Shown: positions 8,145 to 15,601 of the stretch, in pieces | Layout of the letters: each line of letters opens with the position of its first letter | Numbering within the stretch: position 1 is the stretch's first letter | Notes under the pieces: generated by a model | Database searches by the model: none | Seen by the model: only the letters and a program-made list of their open reading frames with translations | Told to the model about the DNA's origin: nothing | Assembly: GCA_964463915.1 (NCBI GenBank) | Contig: CAYXEH010000024.1 | Coordinates: forward strand, 1 to 37,959 | DNA: 37,959 nucleotides | Direction of reading: 5' to 3' | From: PUPG01 sp964463915 | GTDB lineage: Bacteria > Bacteroidota > Bacteroidia > Bacteroidales > UBA7960 | Translations under genes and position numbers: made by a program

Positions 8145-8948
8145 TCAGGAATGATTCATTTGTTTCTTAAGCTTGCTTATAAACAGCTTGCATGCCGTGC
8201 CGGGGCTTGCCTCGCGCATAAATCTTTCTCCCATCAGCAGGCCCGAAAAGCCTTTGTTTAACAGCATGGCCGCTGTCCGGGGGCTGTCAATGCCGCTTTC
8301 GGCAACTTTCAGTACGTCCGGAGGTAGCTGTGAGACAAGTTCCAGGCTTTTCTCAACGTTGACATCAAAATTTTTGAGGTTGCGGTTGTTGATCCCCACC
8401 ATTTGAGCATCAGCTGGCAATTTTTCAAGGTTTTCAGTACTGTGGACTTCAAACAGCACCTCCAGGCCAAGGTCCGTTGCAAAACGGAAGAGGGCCTGAA
8501 GCTCGTCTTTGCTCAGCACTTCTGCAATCAGCAGGATGGCATCAGCCCCTATGCTTCGCGCCTCTGTCACCTGGTACTTATCTACGATGAAGTCTTTGCG
8601 CAGGATCGGGCAATAGTTGAACTTGCGGGCTGTCACAAGATCCTGGTTGCTTCCTGCAAAGTAGTTGCTGTCTGTAATCACCGAGAGTGCTGAAGCACCT
8701 GCCTGCATGTATTCCAGGCAGACCTCCGCGGGGTCGGCATATTCATTGATCACCCCTTTTGACGGGGATTTGCGCTTGAACTCCGCAATAACGCCGCAAA
8801 GCTCCTTGCGTTCAAGGTATTTGGCAAGGCTGACAGGCTTCGCGTTAAAATAGGGGCTCCGTTCCAGTAGTTTGGCCGGGTAAAGTTCACTGTGTTCCTT
8901 TACCTCCCTGCGTTTGTGGGCCAATATCTCCTCAAGTATGTTCATCAT
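8145..8948 (-). CDS. trpC: Indole-3-glycerol phosphate synthase
   Basis: This enzyme closes the indole ring, converting carboxyphenylaminodeoxyribulose 5-phosphate to indole-3-glycerol phosphate. The 267-residue TIM barrel has the expected length. Catalytic-site motifs are visible: AEFKRKSPSKG (Glu56, Lys58), LRKDFIVDKYQV (Lys118), LFEVHS (Glu167), GINNRNL and VAESGI. The gene starts within the trpD stop: the first ATG (8948) overlaps the trpD TGA as ATGA, a sign of translational coupling. A second ATG follows immediately (8945), so the start may be either Met. There is no fused TrpF; that domain is joined to TrpB instead. Confidence 0.97.
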   Translation of the reverse strand: MMNILEEILAHKRREVKEHSELYPAKLLERSPYFNAKPVSLAKYLERKELCGVIAEFKRKSPSKGVINEYADPAEVCLEYMQAGASALSVITDSNYFAGSNQDLVTARKFNYCPILRKDFIVDKYQVTEARSIGADAILLIAEVLSKDELQALFRFATDLGLEVLFEVHSTENLEKLPADAQMVGINNRNLKNFDVNVEKSLELVSQLPPDVLKVAESGIDSPRTAAMLLNKGFSGLLMGERFMREASPGTACKLFISKLKKQMNHS

Positions 8949-9937
8949 TGCAGATCTATAAGTTTATTAAATGTCTTCAGTGCCCTGCCGGAGCTCAGGC
9001 TATCTGATGCAAGGCCGGCAGCTTCCCGAAGGGTTAAATTTTTGTTGTAGCAATTGATTGCCATTGCCGAATTGGCCACAACCACATTTTTCTGGGGTTC
9101 ACTGGCCTCATTCTTCAGAACCTTTAAGAAGATTCCGGCGGCATCTTCAACGCCTTCACCGCCGTAAAGGTCTTCATGGCTGTTTGGTGTAAACCCGAAG
9201 TCATCCACGGTTACAATCTGCTCACCGTTCAGAGAGAACACCCTGGAGTCGGAAGTGAGGCTGATCTCATCATAGCCATCCAGGCTGTGGACAACCCTAA
9301 AGTCCTTGCTTTCTTTTTGAAGCAGATAACTATAGATGCGGCCTGTTTCCAGGTTAAACACACCACTTGTCTGATAGTGAGGTTTTGCCGGATTTACAAG
9401 GGGCCCCAGGATGTTGAAGAAGGATTTAATGCCGAGCTGTTTACGCACAGGTCCTGCGGCCTTCAGGGCGGGATGGAACAGGGGTGCATGCATGAAGGTG
9501 ATGCCGGTGGCATCCAGTTCCCGTTTCAGTTTATCTTCATCATTTGAAAACCTGTAGCCAAAGTGCTCCATGACATTGGATGAGCCGGAATTTGAAGATA
9601 CCCCGTAGTTGCCATGCTTTCCAACCGGGATACCTGCACCGGCGGTTACAATCGATGCGAGCGTGGAAATATTGAAGGTGTTTCTGCCATCCCCCCCGGT
9701 GCCGCAAAGATCAATGACATCTCCATTGTTCAGATCGGGTTTGATGGCCAGCTCAAGCAGTGCCTTGCGAAAGCCCATCAACTCTTCAAGGCTGATGCTC
9801 CTCATGATGAATGATGCCAGTACTGCTGCGATCTGGGCATGATTCAACCGCTCGTCTGCGATGCCGTGCATCAGGTCAAAGGCTTCCTGACGTGACAGGG
9901 TTTGGGATTCGAGTAGTTTGTTTAACAGGAGTTTCAT
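8945..9937 (-). CDS. trpD: Anthranilate phosphoribosyltransferase
   Basis: It transfers phosphoribosyl from PRPP to anthranilate. The 330-residue protein has the family's alpha-helical N-terminal domain (1-65) and the PRPP-binding GTGGD loop at residues 79-83. The conserved segment KHGNYGVSS...GSSNVMEHFG follows at residues 108-127, then PVRKQLGIKSFFNILGPLVNP. Length is normal, and there is no fused glutamine amidotransferase domain; that is the separate trpG gene upstream. Its 3' end overlaps trpC by four bases. The spacer to trpG is 120 bp and carries a degenerate tandem repeat, unusual inside an otherwise compact operon. Confidence 0.97.
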   Translation of the reverse strand: MKLLLNKLLESQTLSRQEAFDLMHGIADERLNHAQIAAVLASFIMRSISLEELMGFRKALLELAIKPDLNNGDVIDLCGTGGDGRNTFNISTLASIVTAGAGIPVGKHGNYGVSSNSGSSNVMEHFGYRFSNDEDKLKRELDATGITFMHAPLFHPALKAAGPVRKQLGIKSFFNILGPLVNPAKPHYQTSGVFNLETGRIYSYLLQKESKDFRVVHSLDGYDEISLTSDSRVFSLNGEQIVTVDDFGFTPNSHEDLYGGEGVEDAAGIFLKVLKNEASEPQKNVVVANSAMAINCYNKNLTLREAAGLASDSLSSGRALKTFNKLIDLQ

Positions 9938-9953
9938 GGGTATCGGGTTGTTT

Positions 9954-10025
9954 TGTGATGCGGTTTCTGTGAGATTGTTTGGCTGTGATGTTGTTTTGTT
10001 GTGATGCTGTTTTACTGTGGTGGTT
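9954..10025 (-). repeat. Degenerate 16-bp tandem repeat between trpG and trpD
   Basis: On the plus strand, units beginning TGTGA (last one TGTGG) start at 9954, 9968, 9984, 10000 and 10016, so the period is 14-16 bp; three of the units read TGTGATG. Each is followed by a GTTT-containing stretch. The last unit is partial. It occupies most of the spacer upstream of trpD. Whether it acts in the mRNA or is just a slipped-strand expansion is not known. Confidence 0.6.
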
Positions 10026-10057
10026 CATTCGCTGCGGGGCAAAGTATTGCATGCTTG

Positions 10058-10648
10058 TCAGGTTTGCTGTGTCTGCAACTTATCCAGCCAGTTAAAGACT
10101 ATTTTTTTGCCCTGGGGGGTGAGAATGGATTCCGGGTGGAACTGCACCCCGCATACATCATAATCCTTATGGCACAGGGCCATGATCTCCCCATTGAGGT
10201 CCTCTGACAATACCTCAAGACAGGACGGTAAACCTTCCGGGTCAACGGCCCATGAATGGTAACGACCTGCCTGGATCCGGGGATGCAGGCCATCGAACAG
10301 ATAATGGGGTGGCTGATTGATCCTGATTTCTGTGGCAACCCCGTGATGCACCCTACTTAAGTTGATAAGCCGGCCTCCAAACACCTCTGCGATGGCTTGC
10401 TGGCCGAGGCACACCCCGAATATGGGCTTGCTTGTATGGAAATGACGGATGATCTCCTTTAACATTCCTGCCTCAGCGGGCACTCCAGGCCCCGGTGAAA
10501 GGATGATGCCATCATATTTTTCAATCTCCTCAAGCCTGATTTTGTCATTTCGGCAAACATCCACATGTACTTTGTCAAATTCCTTCACGTAATGCACCAG
10601 GTTATAGGTGAAAGAGTCGTAGTTGTCAAGTATCAGAATCCGTTTCAT
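10058..10648 (-). CDS. trpG: Anthranilate synthase component II (glutamine amidotransferase)
   Basis: This subunit hydrolyses glutamine and delivers ammonia to TrpE. The 196-residue class I amidotransferase has the oxyanion-hole motif SPGPG (51-55), the nucleophile Cys80 in GVCLGQQ, and the His171/Glu173 pair in VQFHPES. Length is normal for TrpG/PabA. Sequence alone cannot separate TrpG from the p-aminobenzoate subunit PabA, and some bacteria use one protein for both. Its place right after trpE supports the tryptophan role. It starts 88 bp after the trpE stop. Confidence 0.95.
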   Translation of the reverse strand: MKRILILDNYDSFTYNLVHYVKEFDKVHVDVCRNDKIRLEEIEKYDGIILSPGPGVPAEAGMLKEIIRHFHTSKPIFGVCLGQQAIAEVFGGRLINLSRVHHGVATEIRINQPPHYLFDGLHPRIQAGRYHSWAVDPEGLPSCLEVLSEDLNGEIMALCHKDYDVCGVQFHPESILTPQGKKIVFNWLDKLQTQQT

Positions 10649-10736
10649 TTGATTGTAAATTTGGTCATTCCTTTGTGAGTCAACAAGTTTGTCATGCCCG
10701 GCCTGTCATTGTGCAGATAGGTATGGGGGATTTTAT

Positions 10737-12146
10737 TCAGTGATGCGATTCTTCGGCTGCGTCGTTTGCCTTTTTGATCGCCTTTCTCAGCGCGGAGATT
10801 TTTCCGTTGACCTCTTCAAGCTCGGAACGGGGTTTTGAGTCAATTACAATGCCCGCACCTGCCTGGTAATGGATGGTGCCGTTCCTGCTCATCATTGAGC
10901 GTATCATAATGGCATGGTTCAGGGTTTTATCAAAGCCCATAAACCCAATGGCCCCGCCGTAATAGCCCCTCGGCTTTCCTTCTGTCTGGTCAATCAGCTG
11001 CACCGCCCGGTGTTTTGGAGCCCCGGAGAGTGTGCCGGCCGGAAATGTATCTGCAAAAAGCCTGTAAAGCCGGTTTTCCTCTCCCAGCTTGCCGCTTACC
11101 GTGGAAACCAGGTGGATGACATGGGAATAGGTGTGGACCTCCCTGTAACTGTCTACTTTTACATCGCTGGTGTGGCGACTCAGGTCGTTGCGGGCAAGGT
11201 CCACAAGCATGGCGTGTTCTGAGTTCTCCTTGGGATTCATAAGCAGCTCCCTGATCAGCTGGCTGTCTGAGGCGGGGTCTCCGCTGCGTACGACGGTTCC
11301 GGCAATGGGGTTGATCACTGCCCTGCCATCTCCTGCCTGAAGCTGCATCTCGGGAGATGACCCGAAGAGTTTGAAATCCAGGTAATCGAAATAAAAAAGA
11401 TAGGGCGAGGGATTGATGGAGCGCAAAGCCCGGTAGACATTGAACTCGTCACCCGTAAAATCTTGCTGGTATTTCCTTGAAAGTACGATCTGAAATACAT
11501 CGCCCCGGGCGCAATGGCTGATTCCCTCATTCACCTGCTGCATGTAATCATTATCGGAAGTAAGAACTCTTTCTGTGCCCTGGCAATAAAAGGGGAAAAT
11601 GGTATTGTTGCGGTTGGCGAGTATGGAGATGATCTTTTTGCTCAGCGGTTCAGCACCTTCCGGTAGTGTTTCCGTGAGGGTGATGGTGCTGTTGAAGTGG
11701 TTGAAGGCAATAACCACCTGGTAAAGGTCATATTGTAAAAGGGGAATCGGATCGGGGTCCTTTTCAGGGGCCTCAATATTCACATTGTCAAAAGCATTGA
11801 CAGCGTCATAGGAAGTATATCCAAACACCCCGGGCATGAGTTTGGGGTCGGTCAGGTCAAGATCCTTGTAGGATGAGAGAAAGTCGTCAACCTTATCCGG
11901 AATCGCCGAAAGCCCGTTCAGGGTTTCTTTCTGGATGGTTCCATCCGGATTTTTGTGAATGAAATGTTCCCGCGTGGCCTTTATGCCTGCAACTGGCTTT
12001 ACCGTGATGTATGAATAGGCGTTTTCACGGGAGCTGTAGTCGGTACACTCAAGAAGAAGGCATTGCGGAAACACATCCCTGAGCCGCAGGTAGATGCCAA
12101 CAGGGGTATGGGTGTCTCCGGCAAGGTTTGTAATCAGAGTTTTCAT
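10737..12146 (-). CDS. trpE: Anthranilate synthase component I
   Basis: TrpE converts chorismate and ammonia to anthranilate, the committed step to tryptophan. I choose the ATG at 12146 (469 residues, MKTLITNLAGD...) over an in-frame ATG at 12188 that adds 14 non-conserved residues. The chorismate-binding half has GDVFQIVLSRKY, NPSPYLFYF, PIAGTVVR, ENSEHAMLVDLARNDL, TFPAGTLSGAPK and YYGGAIGFMG. The N-terminal regulatory motif, usually LLES, reads LLLECTD: Cys34 replaces the Ser known from enteric TrpE to matter for tryptophan feedback inhibition. This is the first structural gene of the operon, about 115 bp downstream of the attenuator terminator. Confidence 0.96.
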   Translation of the reverse strand: MKTLITNLAGDTHTPVGIYLRLRDVFPQCLLLECTDYSSRENAYSYITVKPVAGIKATREHFIHKNPDGTIQKETLNGLSAIPDKVDDFLSSYKDLDLTDPKLMPGVFGYTSYDAVNAFDNVNIEAPEKDPDPIPLLQYDLYQVVIAFNHFNSTITLTETLPEGAEPLSKKIISILANRNNTIFPFYCQGTERVLTSDNDYMQQVNEGISHCARGDVFQIVLSRKYQQDFTGDEFNVYRALRSINPSPYLFYFDYLDFKLFGSSPEMQLQAGDGRAVINPIAGTVVRSGDPASDSQLIRELLMNPKENSEHAMLVDLARNDLSRHTSDVKVDSYREVHTYSHVIHLVSTVSGKLGEENRLYRLFADTFPAGTLSGAPKHRAVQLIDQTEGKPRGYYGGAIGFMGFDKTLNHAIMIRSMMSRNGTIHYQAGAGIVIDSKPRSELEEVNGKISALRKAIKKANDAAEESHH

Positions 12147-12261
12147 GTGTACATCATTTGTTTTTAATAGGTTACATGGAGCTCGCATGTTCGATGATCG
12201 GTTTGTGTGTCAACGATAAGGTCATGCCTGGTTCATGTGTGATGTTCTTCGTTATGTTTAT

Positions 12262-12296
12262 AAAAAAAAAAGGCCTGCTTGTATTAAGCAGGCCTT
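12262..12296 (-). terminator. trp attenuator terminator hairpin
   Basis: A perfect 11-bp stem (AAGGCCTGCTT at 12296-12286 with AAGCAGGCCTT at 12280-12270, reading the minus strand) closes a 5-base loop and runs straight into ten T. It lies 26 bp after the stop of the leader peptide and before trpE, so it would end transcription early unless an alternative stem forms. The upstream strand 12348-12359 can pair over 12 bp with 12279-12290 (one G-U pair), which takes up the first arm and loop of this hairpin. Confidence 0.93.
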
Positions 12297-12322
12297 GATA
12301 TTTTGATGACAAATTCTGAATA

Positions 12323-12415
12323 TTAAATGTCTCCGGGTGGCAAACAGTGCTTAACACAATGGTTATTTCCATTGTGCCACCACCAACAGTTATACATGCG
12401 AAATTGTGTTGTCAT
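12323..12415 (-). CDS. trpL: trp operon leader peptide with three tandem Trp codons
   Basis: A 30-codon frame starts with ATG at 12415 and ends with TAA at 12325-12323. Codons 11-13 (12385-12377) are TGG TGG TGG, giving ...MYNCWWWHNGNN..., a very strong signature of a tryptophan-sensing leader peptide. The RNA just after the Trp codons (CACAATGG, 12376-12369) forms an 8-bp hairpin with CCATTGTG (12362-12355). The second arm of that hairpin is also part of the antiterminator strand 12359-12348. A ribosome stalled at the Trp codons would cover CACAATGG and free the antiterminator; a ribosome that reaches the stop would allow the terminator. It lies about 55 bp after the predicted transcription start. 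The logic is seen directly; function is inferred. Confidence 0.92.
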   Translation of the reverse strand: MTTQFRMYNCWWWHNGNNHCVKHCLPPGDI

Positions 12416-12473
12416 TATTGAATGCTGTTCGGACGAATTGATGTTGTTGGATCATATCGTCCCTGTCCGGGAG

Positions 12474-12502
12474 CAAATATAGGTATTATTTCACAATTGC
12501 AA
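12474..12502 (-). promoter_or_regulatory. Bacteroidota-type promoter of the trp operon
   Basis: Reading the minus strand, TTG at 12502-12500 (the -33 element) is followed after 18 bp by TATATTTG at 12481-12474, an exact match to the TAnnTTTG -7 box. Transcription would start near 12468 and give a leader of about 320 nt before trpE, holding the leader peptide and the attenuator. Confidence 0.8.
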
Positions 12503-12609
12503 TCATATTATTTAAAGTTACAAATTTCTGACGGAGGTATCTGATGGTTATGGATATTTAAGATGCAGTTCCTCTCAGGGGGATAATTACAACCTCTAAC
12601 ATAATAATA

Positions 12610-12640
12610 TTTGCATTTTTAAAAGAAAGGCCTACTTTTG
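12610..12640 (+). promoter_or_regulatory. Bacteroidota-type promoter of the methionine operon
   Basis: TTTG at 12610-12613 is followed after 19 bp by TACTTTTG at 12633-12640, an exact TAnnTTTG box. The expected start near 12647 is about 27 nt before the 5' arm of the SAM riboswitch. It diverges from the trp promoter 110-130 bp away. Confidence 0.8.
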
Positions 12641-12673
12641 CATCATCAAACGAAAACACGCTCATTGATTTCG

Positions 12674-12788
12674 GTTTATTTATAAAGAAGAGTGGAGAGA
12701 TCAGGCTCTGTGAAACTCTGGCAACCGCTTCCTTCCCGGAAGAAAGGTGCCAAAACCTGCCCGGAAATCAGGGAATGATAAATCAAAC
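12674..12788 (+). promoter_or_regulatory. SAM-I type riboswitch upstream of metY
   Basis: The segment carries the S-box core in order: GAGTGGAGAGATCAGGCTC, TGTGAAACTCTGGCAACC, a variable P3 arm (CTTCCTTCCCGGAAG), then GGTGCCAAAACCTGCC and a closing arm. The closing stem P1 pairs 12674-12683 (GTTTATTTAT) with 12778-12788 (ATAAATCAAAC) with one bulge. GAAACTCTGGCAACC and GGTGCCAA are hallmark conserved segments that build the SAM pocket and the P2/P4 kink. High SAM should shut off the metY-hom-metF-metH operon. The 270-nt stretch to metY holds the likely expression platform. Confidence 0.88.
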
Positions 12789-12913
12789 AACATGATTGTC
12801 TTAACAACACACATCCCGGAACACCCAACTTCAGGTCTCGCACACAATAAAGACCTTCTGTTTTATTGTTGCCATGCATACACCTGGCCACCAGCTTCTA
12901 TGTGTATGCCCCG

Positions 12914-13000
12914 GCCCGGAAAAAGGATATAGATCCTTTTTGCCCGGGCATCACCGTTTTTCGGGATCACCCCGACATCCCAGGTTATTTTATTTTTTTT
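12914..13000 (+). terminator. Candidate expression-platform hairpins of the SAM riboswitch
   Basis: Two structures lie between the riboswitch and metY. First is a strong hairpin at 12914-12949 (9-bp AAAAAGGAT/ATCCTTTTT stem plus a GC-rich base with a bulge), followed a few bases later by CCGTTTTT. Second is a smaller GGGAT/ATCCC or TCGGG/CCCGA hairpin at 12961-12981, followed by a T-rich run to 13000. Either could be the SAM-controlled terminator. I could not identify a clear antiterminator partner by eye. Confidence 0.45.
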
Positions 13001-13057
13001 GACACAGGACAACCCTTCCTGTTTTGGATGCATGTGTCCACAAAAACATTTATTGTT

Positions 13058-14359
13058 ATGAATATTAAAGATCTCCATTTTGATACCCTGCAACTTCACG
13101 CAGGCCAACAGCCCGATGCCGTGACCGGATCCAGGGCAGTACCCATTTACCAGACTTCATCCTTTGTGTTTGACAACTCTGCCCATGCTGCACGGCTGTT
13201 TGAGCTCAAAGAGTTCGGGAATATTTACACAAGGATCATGAACCCCACCAATGACGTCCTGGAAAAGCGAATGGCTGCACTGGAGGGAGGGATCGCTGCA
13301 CTGGCAGTTTCATCCGGACAGTCGGCGCAGTTTCTGGCACTCAGCACATTGGCAGAATCCGGCGACAACATTGTCTCCACTTCTTACCTCTACGGAGGCA
13401 CCTACAATCAGTTTAAGGTTCAGTTCAGGCGTCTGGGCATTGATGTCCGGTTTGTAAACGGGCAGCAGCCCCGTGATTTTGAAAAAAGAATTGACCGGCG
13501 AACCAAGGCCATTTACCTCGAAAGCGTGGGCAATCCGAGCTTCAACATCCCCGATTTTAAAGCATTTGCCAAACTGGCAGATAAACACGGCATTCCGCTG
13601 GTTGTGGACAATACTTTCGGGGCCGGAGGGTATTTTTGCCGGCCCATTGACCACGGGGCCCACATTGTGCTTCACTCGGCCACGAAATGGATCGGGGGCC
13701 ACGGAACCAGCATAGGCGGTATTATTGTGGATTCAGGCCGTTTCAATTGGGGGAATGGGAACTTCCCCCGATTTACAGCGCCCTCGGATGGATATCATGG
13801 ATTGAAATTCTGGGAAGCTTTTGGCCCTGACAGCCCAACCGGTAACATTGCCTTTATTTTACGTACCCGGGTTGAAGGGCTTAGAGACTATGGCTGCGCA
13901 CTGAGCCCTTTCAATGCATTCTTACTGCTTCAGGGGCTGGAAACACTTTCGTTGCGGGCCGGCCGCATTGCAGAAAATGCATTGGAAATGGCTTACTGGC
14001 TCGAAAACCTGGATGAGGTAGAAGCAGTGGAATATCCTGGTCTGCCCGGGAATTCCTGCCACGGGCTGGCAAAAAAATACCTGACAAACGGATACGGGGG
14101 TGTGCTGACATTCCGGCTGAAGGCGGGCAGAGAGGCTGCCGACCGCTTCATTGAACACCTTCAGCTCATCAGCCATCTGGCCAATGTGGGGGATGCCAAA
14201 ACCCTCATTATCCACCCGGCCTCCACCACCCACCAGCAGCTTTCGGAGGCTGACCTGAAAGCTTGCGGAGTACTGCCTGGAACCCTCCGGTTGTCGCTCG
14301 GATACGAACACATCGGGGATCTGAAAGAGGACATTGGCCAGTCGCTTGCAAAAATTTAA
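13058..14359 (+). CDS. metY: O-acetylhomoserine sulfhydrylase
   Basis: This PLP enzyme makes homocysteine directly from O-acetylhomoserine and sulfide. The start ATG at 13058 gives 433 residues (MNIKDLHFDTLQLHAGQQPD), the standard length and N-terminus; upstream in-frame codons belong to the riboswitch leader. Motifs are YTRIMNPT (Tyr57, Arg59 bind PLP phosphate from the neighbouring subunit), SSGQSAQ, VVDNTFGAGG (Asp184), the PLP lysine Lys210 in LHSATKWIGGHG, and the C-terminal LIIHPASTTHQQL and GTLRLSLGYEH. The long insert GGNFPRF-type segment (NWGNGNFPRFTAPSDGYHG) is typical of MetY and separates it from MetB/MetC. First gene of the SAM-regulated operon, 25 bp before hom. Confidence 0.95.
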   Translation: MNIKDLHFDTLQLHAGQQPDAVTGSRAVPIYQTSSFVFDNSAHAARLFELKEFGNIYTRIMNPTNDVLEKRMAALEGGIAALAVSSGQSAQFLALSTLAESGDNIVSTSYLYGGTYNQFKVQFRRLGIDVRFVNGQQPRDFEKRIDRRTKAIYLESVGNPSFNIPDFKAFAKLADKHGIPLVVDNTFGAGGYFCRPIDHGAHIVLHSATKWIGGHGTSIGGIIVDSGRFNWGNGNFPRFTAPSDGYHGLKFWEAFGPDSPTGNIAFILRTRVEGLRDYGCALSPFNAFLLLQGLETLSLRAGRIAENALEMAYWLENLDEVEAVEYPGLPGNSCHGLAKKYLTNGYGGVLTFRLKAGREAADRFIEHLQLISHLANVGDAKTLIIHPASTTHQQLSEADLKACGVLPGTLRLSLGYEHIGDLKEDIGQSLAKI

Positions 14360-14383
14360 CAATCACGCTAAAAAAAAATTGAA

Positions 14384-15601
14384 ATGGATACAAATAACAA
14401 ACAAATCATCGGACTGTTCGGATTTGGGGTGGTAGGCGAGGGGCTGTATCATGTGTTGCAGCATAGCCATACCACCAACGCAAAAATCCGGAAAATCTGC
14501 ATCAAAGACCCGGACAAGCCCCGGAGTGTTTCGCCGGCTTGCTTTACCACCGTTCCGGAAGACATCCTTGATGATGAACGCATCAATCTGGTAGTGGAAC
14601 TGATCAACGATGCAGAAGCTGCCTATTACATTGTAAAACAGGCCCTTATCAGGGGGAAAAGCGTGGTAAGCGGAAACAAACAAATGCTGGCCTTCCATCT
14701 CGGAGAATTGCTTGACCTCCAGAAACAAACCGGGGCCGCCTTGTTGTATGATGCCTCAGCCTGCGGCAGCATCCCGGCCATACGCAACCTGGAAGAGTAC
14801 TACGACAATGACCTGCTTTTGTCCATTACCGGGATACTCAACGGATCATCCAATTATGTACTGTCTAAAGTGTTCCGTAATGGCCTTGACTATCAGGCTG
14901 CGCTGCAGCAAGCGCGGGACCAGGGTTTTCTGGAAGCAGACCCCGGTCTGGACGTGGGAGGTTTTGATGCCCTGTATAAACTGGTCATCCTTTCCCTCCA
15001 CGGTTTTGGCACCCTGGTAAAACCCGGGGAAGTATTTGTGTCGGGCATTGAGAAGTTGGGCCAGGCAGACATCAACTATGCCAGAGAGAAGGGATACCGG
15101 ATTAAGTTGGTCGCCCAGGCTGCCAAAATGGGCAATGACGCTTTCAATTGCCTGGTATTGCCAAAAATGGTATCCAGGGAAGATCCTATTTATTATGTGG
15201 AAAATGAATACAATGGGGTGGTCATTAACGGGGCCTTCTATGAGCAGCAGTTTATGTTTGGGAAAGGGGCCGGGGGCCTGCCAACAGGAAGTTCTGTGCT
15301 GTCAGATATCACTGCAAGGATGCATGATTACCGTTATGAATACAAAAAGCGAAAATACTATTCGCCCCCCCGGCATACCAATGATGTGAAGCTGAAAGTT
15401 TACCTCAGGTGCCGGAAGAAAAATGACTTGCAGGCATTTTCCATGGATCAGGTCACTGAATCGTTGTCCACGGCCCATCACCACCATATGATTGGGTTCA
15501 TCCGTTTGAATAAACTGCTTGAACTCAAAGATCATTTGAACGCCATGGACGGTTTCCTGGCATTTTTTTACGCAGAACCCGATACACATGAACATTCCTG
15601 A
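14384..15601 (+). CDS. hom: Homoserine dehydrogenase in the methionine operon
   Basis: It should reduce aspartate semialdehyde to homoserine, the precursor of O-acetylhomoserine used by MetY. The 405-residue protein has a Rossmann site GFGVVGEG (13-20), the NK motif (SGNKQ, Lys99), the substrate region GILNGSSNYVL (150-160), and EADPGLDVGGFDALYK (184-199). Asp190 and Lys199 are the expected catalytic residues. The NADP region and the middle are family-typical, but the C-terminus (about 325-405) does not look like a standard ACT domain and carries a His-rich stretch (AHHHHM). This may be a methionine-dedicated isozyme without threonine control. It overlaps metF by 14 bp, so the two are coupled. 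Confidence 0.85.
   Translation: MDTNNKQIIGLFGFGVVGEGLYHVLQHSHTTNAKIRKICIKDPDKPRSVSPACFTTVPEDILDDERINLVVELINDAEAAYYIVKQALIRGKSVVSGNKQMLAFHLGELLDLQKQTGAALLYDASACGSIPAIRNLEEYYDNDLLLSITGILNGSSNYVLSKVFRNGLDYQAALQQARDQGFLEADPGLDVGGFDALYKLVILSLHGFGTLVKPGEVFVSGIEKLGQADINYAREKGYRIKLVAQAAKMGNDAFNCLVLPKMVSREDPIYYVENEYNGVVINGAFYEQQFMFGKGAGGLPTGSSVLSDITARMHDYRYEYKKRKYYSPPRHTNDVKLKVYLRCRKKNDLQAFSMDQVTESLSTAHHHHMIGFIRLNKLLELKDHLNAMDGFLAFFYAEPDTHEHS

Noticed and set aside
12866..13057. 64-codon N-terminal extension of metY
   Set aside because: It covers the riboswitch expression platform; the family N-terminus begins at 13058.
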